Below, piece after piece: positions 1 through 9,558 of a stretch of 35,004 nt of DNA. The notes beneath the pieces are model-generated. The model did no database searches. It saw nothing but the letters and a program-made list of their open reading frames with translations, and had not been told where the DNA came from. Location of the stretch: NCBI GenBank assembly GCA_018266765.1, contig JAFDZU010000040.1, positions 3,377 to 38,380 of the forward strand, read 5' to 3'. The position numbers were made by a program, and so were the translations under genes. This DNA comes from Bacteroidota bacterium (GTDB lineage: Bacteria; Bacteroidota; Ignavibacteria; Kapaibacteriales; UBA961). Each line of letters starts with the position of its first letter. The stretch's first letter is position 1.

Positions 1-171
1 GCATTACAACAGAATTTTGTTATAGATGCAATTGGGTTTAATCTAGGTGATAAAATATCACTTTGTACCGGTGGTAAACCATTTACGATTGCTTATACGA
101 TAGAAGAAAATACATATAACGGCACTACTTCTCCTCAACTTTCTATAAAAGATGTGCGAGCTGATGTATAG
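1..171 (+). CDS. recJ: RecJ single-stranded-DNA exonuclease, C-terminal end (partial)
   Basis: The frame is open from base 1 and stops at TAG 169-171, giving the last 56 residues of a protein that begins outside the window. The tail contains a FTIAYTIEEN strand, a Y-N-G-T-T-S-P-Q-L turn and an L-S-I-K-D-V-R-A ending. This is the usual end of the C-terminal OB-type domain of RecJ, the 5'-3' single-strand exonuclease of recombination and mismatch repair. The catalytic DHH domains lie upstream and cannot be seen. A strong hairpin follows 45 bases after the stop. The assignment rests only on tail similarity recognised by eye. Confidence 0.75.
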   Translation, partial: ALQQNFVIDAIGFNLGDKISLCTGGKPFTIAYTIEENTYNGTTSPQLSIKDVRADV

Positions 172-216
172 GAAACAGCATTGTTAAGACAACATAAACG
201 TTAGTAAATTTTTCAA

Positions 217-250
217 AAGCCCAATTTCAAAACCAACTGAAATTGGGCTT
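217..250 (+). terminator. Hairpin terminator after recJ
   Basis: A perfect 12-bp inverted repeat (217-228 with 239-250, core AGCCCAATTTC) encloses a 10-base loop. It lies shortly after the recJ stop. The following bases are only moderately T-rich, so it may be an imperfect intrinsic terminator. Confidence 0.7.
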
Positions 251-687
251 ATCAGTTTAATGAGTTCAATATAAACCATAACCTCCATGTCAGATTGAAT
301 AATTAACTATAAATTTTCCAACCTGATACCACCGTAAATATTCACTGCTATGTTGTTAAATAATAATGTAAAGTCGAAGAATAAACATCTTAATTTGTTT
401 CAATAAACTCAATATTACCAAATCGTAATATATCCAATATACAAATATAACTTTGCAACTCTCTTAATGTAATAGATATCAATTGAAAGACTTGTATTGA
501 AATTAACGAAAAAATAATATGAATATATTTCAATGTTATCAAATCGTAACAGTAAGGATTCGGATTATTGAGTACGTTCACCTTGATATTATCTTTACAT
601 TTGTATTAATACAGAGGCTAATTAATTTTAACATACTCTTTATCTGTATAATAATTAAAAATTCATTTATTTAAATGGGGAAACATA
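251..687. other. AT-rich intergenic region between recJ and the porin gene
   Basis: No convincing gene is present. A 63-codon minus-strand frame (390-581) is very AT-rich, lacks a ribosome binding site and matches nothing I recognise. Two imperfect copies of a 21-base motif (409-429 and 530-550, 18 of 21 identical) lie 121 bases apart. A Bacteroidetes-type -7 element lies at 596-603. Confidence 0.6.
567..603 (+). promoter_or_regulatory. Candidate Bacteroidetes-type promoter of the porin gene
   Basis: TACATTTG at 596-603 matches the TANNTTTG -7 consensus exactly. The nearest -33-like TATTG ends at 570, giving a 25-base spacer that is slightly long. Transcription would start near 609, leaving a leader of roughly 80 bases before the ATG at 688. 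Confidence 0.4.
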
Positions 688-1932
688 ATGTTTGTCAAGT
701 TTTTACGAAAAAGTTTGATGTTATCGTTTATGGTTGTGCTTGGTTGTATGTCAACTGTAGTGAATCTACCAGCACAAAACAATGAAAGTCCAAAATCTGA
801 AAAGCAGACTGAAAAGAAATGGTACGAGAAAATTGGGTTACGAGGATATACACAGGTACGATATAACCGATTACTCGAATCAAATTCTTCACTTAAATGC
901 GATCAATGTGATAAATCAATTGGTGAAAACGGTGGGTTTATGATTCGAAGAGCGCGGTTAGTATTTAGTGGTCAAGTTTCAGATAATGTGTATATCTATA
1001 TTCAACCTGATCTCGCTTCTTCTGTTTCGTCCGGGCTTCATTATGCTCAAATTCGAGACGCTTATTTTGATTTATCTTTAGATTCTCTTCGTGAGTTTAG
1101 ATTTAGAATTGGACAAAGTAAGATTCCATTTGGTTATGAAAATCTGCAGTCAAGCTCAAACCGTTTGCCTTTTGACAGAGCAGATGCATTAAATACTGCT
1201 TTCCCCAATGAACGTGATTTAGGTATATTCTTTTATTGGGCTCCCAACCATGTACGTAAACTTTACAGTAAAATGGGAAAAGATGAACTCAAAGGAACCG
1301 GTGATTATGGTGTTGTAGGATTTGGGACTGTCAATGGTCAAACTGCAAATAAAGCAGATGCTAATAATACACTCCATTATATTGGAAGAATTAGTTATCC
1401 ACTTGAAATAGCCGGACAAATCATAGAGCCGGGAATTCAAGCATTTACAGGGAAATATATGATTGAAAGTACAAACCCCGGAACATTTTCTGCCGGAAAT
1501 TATCTCGATGAAAGGGTAGGGGTTACTCTAAATGTTGCTCCACAACCTTTTGGCATTTTGGCTGAATATAACTGGGGACATGGACCACGTTTCCAACCAA
1601 AAATTGCAGGTGATACAACTTCATTTAATAGAATTGAAGATTCTCATTTAGAAGGTGCATATACTACTTTAAGTTATAAAATTGATGAATGGGGACAAAC
1701 TTTTATTCCGTATTTACGCGGGCAATATTATAACGGTGGTAAAAAACATGAAACCGATGCACGTTCGTATATTGTTCATGAATATGAAGTTGGATTAGAG
1801 TGGCAACCCGTTAGAGCATTTGAACTAACAGTTGCTTATACAATGTCTGATAGAACTGCAAGCGATGCAAAATTATTGGATAATCATCAATATGGGAATT
1901 TCATGCGTTTGCAAGCGCAGTTTAACTATTAA
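688..1932 (+). CDS. OprO/OprP-type (phosphate-selective) outer-membrane porin
   Basis: This is a 414-residue outer-membrane beta-barrel of the Porin_O_P family. A signal peptide (about residues 1-30, ending LPAQ) precedes a short charged linker. The typical first strand follows (GLRGYTQVRYNR, about 50-61), then FMIRRARLVFSG (84-95) and VYIYIQPDLAS, which are characteristic of the family. The protein ends on an aromatic residue (LQAQFNY), as expected for BAM-dependent barrel insertion. A CxxC pair (C71, C74) lies in the first extracellular loop or linker. Family members take up phosphate or polyphosphate, but the substrate cannot be read here. The gene is monocistronic by appearance, with its own promoter and a strong terminator. 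The ATG at 688 is preceded by GGGGAAA. Confidence 0.85.
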   Translation: MFVKFLRKSLMLSFMVVLGCMSTVVNLPAQNNESPKSEKQTEKKWYEKIGLRGYTQVRYNRLLESNSSLKCDQCDKSIGENGGFMIRRARLVFSGQVSDNVYIYIQPDLASSVSSGLHYAQIRDAYFDLSLDSLREFRFRIGQSKIPFGYENLQSSSNRLPFDRADALNTAFPNERDLGIFFYWAPNHVRKLYSKMGKDELKGTGDYGVVGFGTVNGQTANKADANNTLHYIGRISYPLEIAGQIIEPGIQAFTGKYMIESTNPGTFSAGNYLDERVGVTLNVAPQPFGILAEYNWGHGPRFQPKIAGDTTSFNRIEDSHLEGAYTTLSYKIDEWGQTFIPYLRGQYYNGGKKHETDARSYIVHEYEVGLEWQPVRAFELTVAYTMSDRTASDAKLLDNHQYGNFMRLQAQFNY

Positions 1933-2336
1933 TAAGTTGAAAAATAAAAATAGTAAAAGATAATGATGATTTGAACTCATCTTTAGACTGATAAAATTAC
2001 TTCAGCCGCGTTAATTCTGAACCAAAGAATTAAAGCGGCTGTTTTAGTATCCACCAAATCCTATTTTCATTTCAGAGAAACATTTACGGCACTCTTACAG
2101 TATATTTTCATAATTTTACTTCAAATAGTTTAAGTAAACTACTGTTCAATTACAAAGAAGGGAACAAATCCCAACTTCCAACAGTATATACTTTGAGTAA
2201 AACTCAATGAATGGTTTAACTTCGACGAATATGTTAATTTGATTCTGTTGTTCTATTTGTAAACATATCAGACTCAACTTCATTGTATCAAAGGCAATTA
2301 CATATAATAAAATAACTTAAGACTTAGGAGCAATTT
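1933..2336. other. Intergenic region between the porin and the PKD surface protein
   Basis: It contains the terminator at 2003-2046 and otherwise AT-rich sequence with no supported gene. No clean TANNTTTG element was found upstream of the next gene; TAGGAGCAATTT just before the ATG at 2337 supplies its ribosome binding site. Confidence 0.6.
2003..2046 (+). terminator. Hairpin terminator after the porin gene
   Basis: A 16-bp stem with one mismatch (2003-2018 with 2026-2041) and a 7-base loop is followed by TTTTA. The GC-rich base (CAGCCGC/GCGGCTG) makes it a strong candidate intrinsic terminator. Confidence 0.8.
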
Positions 2337-5300
2337 ATGAAAACTCTCATCACGATATTTATTATTCTCGTCAGTTCAGTTTGTTCACTCCAAGCACAAA
2401 ACGGTTGGAAAGACATGGGAACATATAAAGAATCTACAGACACAACCGGACAAATCCAACAGTTGAAAATCACTCCCGACGGTAAGTATGTGTATTGTTT
2501 GACAACACTTACGGAACAAAAGAAAAGTAATCTTTATCTTCAGAAATGGAGCATTGATAGCGGAACAATAGTTTTTTCAAGATTTATTGACCCAATATTG
2601 TACGCCAAAATCTATGGAATAAATCTCAATTGCGATGCCGCCACGTATTCAGTATGTGCAACTTTGCCTTCAAATCCAAGTGAGTATCGTTTACTAGTGA
2701 AAGATAATGAAACAGATAACTTGTTGGTGTCAGTAGTCGATAAAACTGATGAAGCTATTAATGTCAATCAAATCGATTATGATAGTGTATTCAAGTGTTT
2801 CTATTTTTCTTGTAATTCCATGTATTACAAAAGAGAAGGATATGTATCTTGGGTGTTTTATTCTACAGGTTATTTAAAAAGTAAAACAATTAGTTCTGAT
2901 TCATTAATTGATAAAATTATTGCTTCACCAAATTCAAAATATTTCTCCCATAAATTAGGAACTAATATCATATCTACAATTTCTAACTATTATTATGAAC
3001 AATCTACTTCCATAACACCGTATCAAGGTAAGTTAACTATATATAACACTAATTATATCAATTATATAGGTTTCCCTAAAGACTCCAGCAGCTTACTTGC
3101 TAATTATGTTTTAGATGGAAAACCTAAAGAACTGTTAACGTTGTCACCGAGTGGTAAGCAAGTTGCTGCTACTAATGCAAATACAATTTCCACTTGGTAT
3201 GTAGATTCGGCGAGAGTAAATCCATTAAATGTATTTCCTCAATATGCAAACGCTTTGGATTTTACATCTGACGATAAATATTTGTTAGCTTGTAATAGCT
3301 ACGATAGTTGCATTTTTTCTGTAAATGTAGGACTTAGAAAAATTTGTGGTTCAGTCAAACTGCCAGTTATAAGTCTCGTTAATACTATCAATTCATTACC
3401 TAATTCAAACACAGTTCTTGCTCATTGTGCCGACGGAAGATTCCGTTTAATAACAGCGCTGAAAGATACTTTGCAACCTTTTTATTCTTTTACTTCAAAT
3501 AAAGTAAAAGTTTATGAAAAAGAAAATGTTTCATTCTGTCCGATTATTCCATCCTTTGAAAATAATAAAATGGAATGGAATTTTGGTGATTCAAAATCCT
3601 CTGCTTCCGTAAATCCAAATCATAGTTATGATATACCTGGATTTTATGATGTTGTTATGAAAGTAACTGATGAAACAGGTGATCATAGCATCATTCAAAA
3701 AAAATATATTGAAGTTATTTCAAGAGAATTGGTACTTGATTTTGAAGCAGATAAAACGTATGGAGTAGCTCCACACATTGTTCATTTTATCAATAAATCT
3801 TCCGGTCCGATACTGTCATACAAATGGAATTTTGGCGATAAGACAAGTTCTGATGAAAAAGAACCAACGCATATATTTACGAATCAACAATTTTATACAA
3901 TCACACTTACTGTAAATGATGGAATTAAAGATACTTCAATTACAAAATTGCACTATATCAATGCAGATGAATATCCAACATTTGGATTACATACTACACT
4001 TACCGAAAAATATAAAGGAGAACACTTTTCTGACCCAATACCCGGCAAACAAACTCACACAACAATTAATCTTTTTGAAAATCTTATTCAAGATAAATTT
4101 GGTACTGCTATAGTTAAAGTTAAAAAATATGAAATTTTGGATGTAAAAGCAGATAATTTCCCCTATGATTATACAACTTACGGACACATAGAAAATGAAA
4201 TACTTACTGTAACGAATGCAGGAAAATTTGAATTTAGAATAGGTTCGGCCTATAATCAGAATTATAATATTTCTAGCAAATATGTACCATTTCTTTATTC
4301 AAATGGAACAATTGGGTTGTTAAATAATAATCTCGTATCATTATTTTACTTAGACTACAATTATGGTTCGACTGCTAAAACATGTATTTTACATGGAAAC
4401 AATAATCAACAAAGTATTAATTTCCCATTTGCAACAGCATTTTATACCGTTAAACCACTTAAAAATAATATTGATTGTTATGTATTCAGGGAAAAAGAGT
4501 CAATTAGTTCAAACACGACTTTATGTTTCTATTCTGACACTAACAAGTTACTTTCAAAAGATCCAATAGAAGGTTATGCAATACCTGCTGTCGAAACTTC
4601 AAGCAATCAATTGGTTTGTGTTGTATCTCCGACTAAACTCGATTCACTCGGAGCAAGAATATACTTACGTTATTATACAAGCAACGGTTCATTTATTAAT
4701 TCTACGATAATTCCCAGATTAAAATTTGAATTCATCAACGATATTATCCGTTTACCAAACAATAAATTTTTGCTTAGTGGTTATACTGAAAATTTCGACG
4801 GTGGGAGACATTTAAACGGATTAATACTAATAGTTGATGAAGCCGGTAATGTTGAACTAACAAAAGAACTTCCTCAATGGCAAACTTTTATACGAATCAT
4901 GAAAATGGATGAAGAAACCTTTGCAATCACAGGGTATCCACGTGCAAATTATCCTGGGTTTATCGCGGTTAAATCAGACGGAAAAGTTGTGGGAGATTTC
5001 CGAAGTGATATTACATACGGAAGTCAAACAAGTAATTATGTAACAACTAATCCAAATGCAGTCAACGTTGCCTTTGGGAAAACAATGAACACAGTTTTCT
5101 TTACTCGAAATAGCGGTTATGATGCAGAACTCTACGTCAGTGATAATCCATTCTTGAAAGACATCAATGTATCAGTCAAAGAAGAAAGCAAAGAGCAAAT
5201 CCCAAGTACCAATAGTATAAACTTTGCACCAAACCCAACAGATGGTCTGACGACGATTCAGTATAATTCTACAAATGAGCAAACTATTACAATTACAGTA

Positions 5301-5462
5301 GTATCGGTAGTAGGTCAAGTGCTAATGAAACAAGTAGTTCAGGTGTCAGCAGGAAGGAATGACATTCCACTTGATGTAAGCAGATTTGGTTCGGGAGTGG
5401 TGTTTGTGAATATATCGGATACTTCTGCGGTATATCATGGACAATTACATATAATTCGGTAA
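2337..5462 (+). CDS. Large secreted surface protein: propeller-like N-terminus, two PKD domains, T9SS sorting tail
   Basis: This 1041-residue secreted protein begins with a signal peptide (about 1-20, ending CSLQAQ). Residues about 25-380 look like a WD40/YVTN-type propeller with repeated K-x-T-P-D-G-K-Y and S-P-S-G-K-Q turns. Two PKD domains follow (about 384-461 and 465-540), each with the signature WNFGD (W414, W497). The middle region (about 545-950) is beta-rich and unassigned. The final 80 residues form a type A T9SS sorting domain, starting INFAPNPTDG and ending with G-Q-L-H-I-I-R. It is probably exported by T9SS and held on the surface, with an adhesion or matrix role by inference. 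It converges with the next gene, leaving only 12 bases between stops and no visible terminator. Confidence 0.85.
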   Translation: MKTLITIFIILVSSVCSLQAQNGWKDMGTYKESTDTTGQIQQLKITPDGKYVYCLTTLTEQKKSNLYLQKWSIDSGTIVFSRFIDPILYAKIYGINLNCDAATYSVCATLPSNPSEYRLLVKDNETDNLLVSVVDKTDEAINVNQIDYDSVFKCFYFSCNSMYYKREGYVSWVFYSTGYLKSKTISSDSLIDKIIASPNSKYFSHKLGTNIISTISNYYYEQSTSITPYQGKLTIYNTNYINYIGFPKDSSSLLANYVLDGKPKELLTLSPSGKQVAATNANTISTWYVDSARVNPLNVFPQYANALDFTSDDKYLLACNSYDSCIFSVNVGLRKICGSVKLPVISLVNTINSLPNSNTVLAHCADGRFRLITALKDTLQPFYSFTSNKVKVYEKENVSFCPIIPSFENNKMEWNFGDSKSSASVNPNHSYDIPGFYDVVMKVTDETGDHSIIQKKYIEVISRELVLDFEADKTYGVAPHIVHFINKSSGPILSYKWNFGDKTSSDEKEPTHIFTNQQFYTITLTVNDGIKDTSITKLHYINADEYPTFGLHTTLTEKYKGEHFSDPIPGKQTHTTINLFENLIQDKFGTAIVKVKKYEILDVKADNFPYDYTTYGHIENEILTVTNAGKFEFRIGSAYNQNYNISSKYVPFLYSNGTIGLLNNNLVSLFYLDYNYGSTAKTCILHGNNNQQSINFPFATAFYTVKPLKNNIDCYVFREKESISSNTTLCFYSDTNKLLSKDPIEGYAIPAVETSSNQLVCVVSPTKLDSLGARIYLRYYTSNGSFINSTIIPRLKFEFINDIIRLPNNKFLLSGYTENFDGGRHLNGLILIVDEAGNVELTKELPQWQTFIRIMKMDEETFAITGYPRANYPGFIAVKSDGKVVGDFRSDITYGSQTSNYVTTNPNAVNVAFGKTMNTVFFTRNSGYDAELYVSDNPFLKDINVSVKEESKEQIPSTNSINFAPNPTDGLTTIQYNSTNEQTITITVVSVVGQVLMKQVVQVSAGRNDIPLDVSRFGSGVVFVNISDTSAVYHGQLHIIR

Positions 5463-5474
5463 GTTTATGATATG

Positions 5475-6509
5475 TCAAGAAATTTCTTCTGTTGCCGGAA
5501 GAGTAGGGAGGTGATGCCCTTTGTTCTCGATGATAAAATAAAAACCACCAACAAGTGACGTTACTACATAACCAACTCCATGAGTAAGTGTGGCATACGC
5601 TAGAGCTTCTGCACCACTCATGCGATAGAGTTTAACCATTGCTCCGGCAACTAATGTGTGAAATAATCCCACTCCACCGGGAGCAGGAAGTATGAATGCT
5701 ATAGTCCCGATAACAAACAGAAAGGTTGCATCTCCAAATCCTAAACCCAATGAATTTTGAAACCCAAACGCATAAAATGACATCCACATCGGAATTATAT
5801 AGACAAACCAAATTGCAAGAGATTCGAGCGATAAACGGAAATATTGAGAGGGAGTCTTGACAATCTCGAATCCACGTCTGAATGATTCGACAAGTGAATG
5901 AAATTTCAGATAAATATTCTCGGAAAATCTACGAATAGTATGTTGCAAAATCCATTCTGTAAGGCGTGGATAGAGTACCAGAACTAATATACAAGCAGAA
6001 GCAAGTGCGACCATCAAACCCATCCCGGTTAATTGGGAAAGTGTGAAATTAGGGTAGGCAATTGCAATGTCATTCCTCATAAAAATAAATATACCCGCCG
6101 CCATTAAAAGAGTAACGGGCATATCAAATATAAATCGTTCTAAAACAATAGTAGCCATTACAAGCGAAAACGATACTTTCTCTCTTCTACTGAAAATTAG
6201 AGGGCGTAAAAACTCACCACCTTTTGGCAATACATTATTTATCGCATATCCTACCATAACAGCTGAAAAGAGATTCGTTAGCTTTGCATGTGGCACGTTT
6301 GGGCGCAACATAGTTTTCCAGCGGAACGCACGTAGCCAATGTGAAAATAAAACGACAGGAACAGTTGCAAGTATCCACCAATAATTCGCGCTTTTTAGTG
6401 AATCCATTAGTGCGCCAAGATCAATTCCTTTTTGTGCATAATAGAGCGAACCAACAACCAATACGATGCTGATAATAATACGAAGAGCAGATTTTGTCTT
6501 TTGTGTCAT
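5475..6509 (-). CDS. Lysylphosphatidylglycerol synthase-type integral membrane protein (UPF0104/LPG_synthase_TM)
   Basis: This 344-residue protein has about seven to eight hydrophobic segments. Its sequence is typical of the LPG_synthase_TM family: LRAFRWKTMLRP after the second helix, a GYAINNVLPKGGEFLRP motif, and a conserved LPAPGGVGLFHTL loop near the C-terminus. In MprF this module flips lipids. Stand-alone members of this kind in Bacteroidota have no assigned substrate, and no aminoacyl-transferase domain is present here, so it should not be called a lysyl-PG synthase. The start lies 9 bases after the stop of the ASPIC/UnbV gene, so it is probably the last gene of the minus-strand operon. 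A lipid-linked or glycolipid transport role is inference. Confidence 0.8.
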   Translation of the reverse strand: MTQKTKSALRIIISIVLVVGSLYYAQKGIDLGALMDSLKSANYWWILATVPVVLFSHWLRAFRWKTMLRPNVPHAKLTNLFSAVMVGYAINNVLPKGGEFLRPLIFSRREKVSFSLVMATIVLERFIFDMPVTLLMAAGIFIFMRNDIAIAYPNFTLSQLTGMGLMVALASACILVLVLYPRLTEWILQHTIRRFSENIYLKFHSLVESFRRGFEIVKTPSQYFRLSLESLAIWFVYIIPMWMSFYAFGFQNSLGLGFGDATFLFVIGTIAFILPAPGGVGLFHTLVAGAMVKLYRMSGAEALAYATLTHGVGYVVTSLVGGFYFIIENKGHHLPTLPATEEIS

Positions 6510-6518
6510 TGATTGTAC

Positions 6519-8498
6519 TTATCTTTTGATAAATGGCTTATTGAATGATGTTCCGTTGCTGAGTTGTACCGTCATCAGATATATTCCTTCCGAAACCGAT
6601 GATACAGGAAGAGATAAATCAACTGTCTGTGGTGGTAGGGAATTCATTAATACTGTTTTACCAAGTATATCCGTAATTGAAATCATTCCACCAGAATGAC
6701 TTACTGATGGAATTGTTATATGAACCAAGTCACTTGCAGGATTAGGAACGAGCGATAACGTTTGTTGTGATAATTCTTTTTGCTCATCAATTCCTTGAAT
6801 GACTTCAATTATTCCCTTCTCACCAATCACTAAAAAACGGTTAATGGGTGGATTCACTATGACTGTTTTAGCTAGAGTTTTATGAGGCCAATGAATCACA
6901 ATAGAATCAATCTTTGTGTTTTGTCCAATTCCGAAAACCTTTTCGAGTGGTTGCTGTGCACCAAAATGTCCTTGTCCTGTCAGAACATCACGTATTTGAG
7001 CCATTCCACCAGAATAGACCGTAATTCTTGAGCCGATACAATCGTGATTAACTCCTTTAGGTGCTACAAGTTTTACTTCCACATTATTATTAGATCGTCC
7101 TACATTGTTTCTTAATAAAGCAAGTCCGTTACCCCAACCAATCATAATATCTTCATCACCATCTAGATCATAATCATTCGGCCGAGTAATATAACAGGGT
7201 TTATAACTAAGCATCCCGATTGCTTCGGTCATATCTTCAAACATATGAGTTGAAGGACTTTGATGAAACATGAATACTCTATCGGTTGCAGGAACATATA
7301 CGTTTTCGCCATAAGCACAATCTGGCCAACCATCATTATCAAAATCAAACCAAGCGGCATCCATATCTCCTAAGTGAGGAGATTGAGGATCTTTACGTTG
7401 CAATCGAGCCATATCCCATTTAAGTTTGAAGCCCTTAGATTCTCCTTGATTAACAGAAATTGTAGAGCGACCTTCGCCAAAATCCAATCCACCATGAACG
7501 AATGCTTGAAGTAAGTCTATATCTCCATCATTATCAAAATCTTGAGGAACAACAGCCCATTGACACAATGCACGCGGCCCTGATCCATCCACATCTCCAT
7601 TAATTAATTGAGAAGTGTATCCTACAGTTTGGGCTACATCAGTAAAAGTACCGTCTTTATTATTTTTCCAAAGACTTCCGCCACTTCTACAATATGCTGA
7701 AGTGAGAATATCCGGCCAACCGTCATTATTCCAATCAACTGCTGTTGCACCATACATAGGGAATTCAACACCTGAAATACCTGCCGATTTAGAAACGTCG
7801 GTAAATGTTCCGTCACCGTTACCTTTTAGTAAATAATCCGGCATAAATCCAAGATTGTTTCCTTGGGTATAATTAAGGTTTTTGTCTTTGAACCATGTAG
7901 CGATATATAAATCTAATATTCCGTCGAGGTCATAATCCAAAAACGTAAATCCTGCACAATTTAATAATCCAAGTTCATGCAGACCGTTGTTTTTAACAAG
8001 TGTAAAATGTCCTTTGCCGTCGCCAAGCATTACTTCACATCGGTCATCAGGAAATTTGAAATTCTCTAATCTATCGTAATATGGGCCGGTGACGAGGTCA
8101 ATATTTCCGTCGTTATTTAGATCAGCCATGAGTGCAATATCAATGACACGACTACTGTCGGGAATATCAGGATGAACCCAAATACCGGATTCTGCTGTAA
8201 TATCAACAAAAATTCTGTCCCCTTGAAATGCTGAATTAGGGTCTTGTTTATTGAGATAAATCTTCATGTTTCGAGCACGGGTAGAGAGCTTAGCACCTAA
8301 TTCTTCTTGGACGAACATATCAGGATAGTTGTCATTATTTATATCCACCATATTTACTCGTGCACCTTTGAGTCCGCCAATTTTTGTTGCTACAGAAACA
8401 TCAGTAGTCCAACTTTTATCTTGAGAATAAAGATTTACAGAACTATAAATAATTAAGGATGTTACAAGTGTAAAGACACAAACAGAAGAAATTTTCAT
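6519..8498 (-). CDS. Secreted FG-GAP/VCBS repeat protein with ASPIC/UnbV domain and T9SS tail (CRTAC1-like)
   Basis: This 659-residue secreted protein has a signal peptide (about 1-25, ending VNLYSQ). At least six FG-GAP/VCBS calcium-type loops follow, including DINNDNYPD, DLNNDGNID, DYDLDGILD, DWNNDGWPD, DFDNDGDID and DFDNDGWPD, building a propeller. An ASPIC/UnbV domain (about 485-560; C-I-G-S-R-I-T-V-Y and VLTGQGHFGAQ) and a type A T9SS tail (about 575-659; LSLVPNPASD to the end) complete it. The open frame extends to 8672, but that part overlaps the end of the Ppx gene and shows no coding character. The ATG at 8498 follows GAGGAA (complement of 8503-8508) and begins exactly at the signal peptide. 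The ligand is unknown. Confidence 0.85.
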   Translation of the reverse strand: MKISSVCVFTLVTSLIIYSSVNLYSQDKSWTTDVSVATKIGGLKGARVNMVDINNDNYPDMFVQEELGAKLSTRARNMKIYLNKQDPNSAFQGDRIFVDITAESGIWVHPDIPDSSRVIDIALMADLNNDGNIDLVTGPYYDRLENFKFPDDRCEVMLGDGKGHFTLVKNNGLHELGLLNCAGFTFLDYDLDGILDLYIATWFKDKNLNYTQGNNLGFMPDYLLKGNGDGTFTDVSKSAGISGVEFPMYGATAVDWNNDGWPDILTSAYCRSGGSLWKNNKDGTFTDVAQTVGYTSQLINGDVDGSGPRALCQWAVVPQDFDNDGDIDLLQAFVHGGLDFGEGRSTISVNQGESKGFKLKWDMARLQRKDPQSPHLGDMDAAWFDFDNDGWPDCAYGENVYVPATDRVFMFHQSPSTHMFEDMTEAIGMLSYKPCYITRPNDYDLDGDEDIMIGWGNGLALLRNNVGRSNNNVEVKLVAPKGVNHDCIGSRITVYSGGMAQIRDVLTGQGHFGAQQPLEKVFGIGQNTKIDSIVIHWPHKTLAKTVIVNPPINRFLVIGEKGIIEVIQGIDEQKELSQQTLSLVPNPASDLVHITIPSVSHSGGMISITDILGKTVLMNSLPPQTVDLSLPVSSVSEGIYLMTVQLSNGTSFNKPFIKR

Positions 8499-8634
8499 TT
8501 TATTCCTCATTAAATTGGAAAAATGTAGATTTACAATTAAATTATTCAATTTTATAGTGTGCAATATAGGGAAATAGGATGATTTACATACAGAGAAGAA
8601 TTGGTTATTCTGAAAATTAATTAGAAATAACTGT

Positions 8635-9546
8635 TTAAACAATATCCGAAGCCATTTCTTTAAGTATTCCATATCGTAGCCCCTTGGTGCTCACAATACA
8701 TTTAAGCTGCTCGGTATAATGAAGAAATTCATGGAGAATCAATGTTCCGGCTGTAAGAATATCTGCCCTTCCTTTATGTACTCCCGGCATTTCAATTATT
8801 TCTTCAAGAGTAGAATCTAGCAGTTCACGTAAAACAATATGGACACTCAAAGTTCCAAGTGGATAATTATGAATTTTTTGGACATTATACTGTTCGAGTC
8901 CCAAACAAATGGCGGCAAGCGTAGTAGGCGTTCCTGCTACAACTCTCAAAGGATAAAACATTGATTTGTCTATTGTACCGATAATTGCTCTTACTTCATC
9001 AAAAGCTGATTGAACATCATTTGTGGATGCAGGTAATCGTTTGAAAAACCGTTCAGTTAGGCGGACTGCACCAATATCTAAACTCTTACGAAACACTATT
9101 TCATTTCCATAACCGCTTATTATTTCTGTGCTTCCTCCTCCAATATCGAGTACTGTTGTGGGAGTATCATTTTCGACTGTACCGATAAAACAAAGTCGAG
9201 CTTCTTCATCGCCTGAAATTATTTCTATAGGACATCCGAGAATGTGTTCAAATTCATGACACACTTCTTTTTGATTAATTGCATCACGAAGGCAACTTGT
9301 TCCCACAGCACGAATTACATCTATGTTCAGTTCATTACAACGTTTTTTATAATTAAGTAGAATTTCGCTTGCACGATTTTGGGCTTCATCATTAATTTTT
9401 CCCGAAGAATCTACATTCTGTCCAAGTCGTGCAATCGAATGAATATCTTCTAAAATAGTCATTTCACCGTTTGGAAAAACCTCGGCAATCGTCATTAAAA
9501 GAGTATTCGTTCCAATATCAATTGCGGCAATTTTTCTTGATTTCAT
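8635..9546 (-). CDS. Ppx/GppA family exopolyphosphatase / pppGpp phosphohydrolase
   Basis: This 303-residue protein belongs to the ASKHA-fold Ppx/GppA family, which removes phosphate from polyphosphate or pppGpp in the cytoplasm. The phosphate-1 motif DIGTNT lies at 10-15, SGDEEARL near 111-118 carries the acidic catalytic region, and the phosphate-2 motif DIGGGSTE is at 134-141. The length matches the short form with only the two ASKHA lobes; the extra C-terminal domains of E. coli Ppx are absent. Which of the two substrates it prefers cannot be decided from sequence. It starts 12 bases downstream of prmA on the minus strand and probably shares its transcript. Polyphosphate turnover would pair with the OprO/P-type porin at 688, but that link is speculative. 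Confidence 0.88.
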   Translation of the reverse strand: MKSRKIAAIDIGTNTLLMTIAEVFPNGEMTILEDIHSIARLGQNVDSSGKINDEAQNRASEILLNYKKRCNELNIDVIRAVGTSCLRDAINQKEVCHEFEHILGCPIEIISGDEEARLCFIGTVENDTPTTVLDIGGGSTEIISGYGNEIVFRKSLDIGAVRLTERFFKRLPASTNDVQSAFDEVRAIIGTIDKSMFYPLRVVAGTPTTLAAICLGLEQYNVQKIHNYPLGTLSVHIVLRELLDSTLEEIIEMPGVHKGRADILTAGTLILHEFLHYTEQLKCIVSTKGLRYGILKEMASDIV

Positions 9547-9558
9547 AATAAGTTCGGT

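Noticed and set aside
390-581. 63-codon minus-strand open frame upstream of the porin
   Set aside because: Very AT-rich, no ribosome binding site, no recognisable domain; it spans the two imperfect 21-base repeats and looks like chance.
5475-6509. Calling the membrane protein a lysyl-phosphatidylglycerol synthase (MprF)
   Set aside because: The soluble aminoacyl-transferase domain is absent; only the membrane module is present.
6067-6699. Plus-strand frames antisense to the LPG-synthase-type and ASPIC/UnbV genes
   Set aside because: They overlap well-supported conserved genes and show no family features.
8499-8672. N-terminal extension of the ASPIC/UnbV protein by 58 residues
   Set aside because: It overlaps the Ppx 3' end, lacks a ribosome binding site, and puts the signal peptide in the middle; ATG 8498 has GAGGAA in front.
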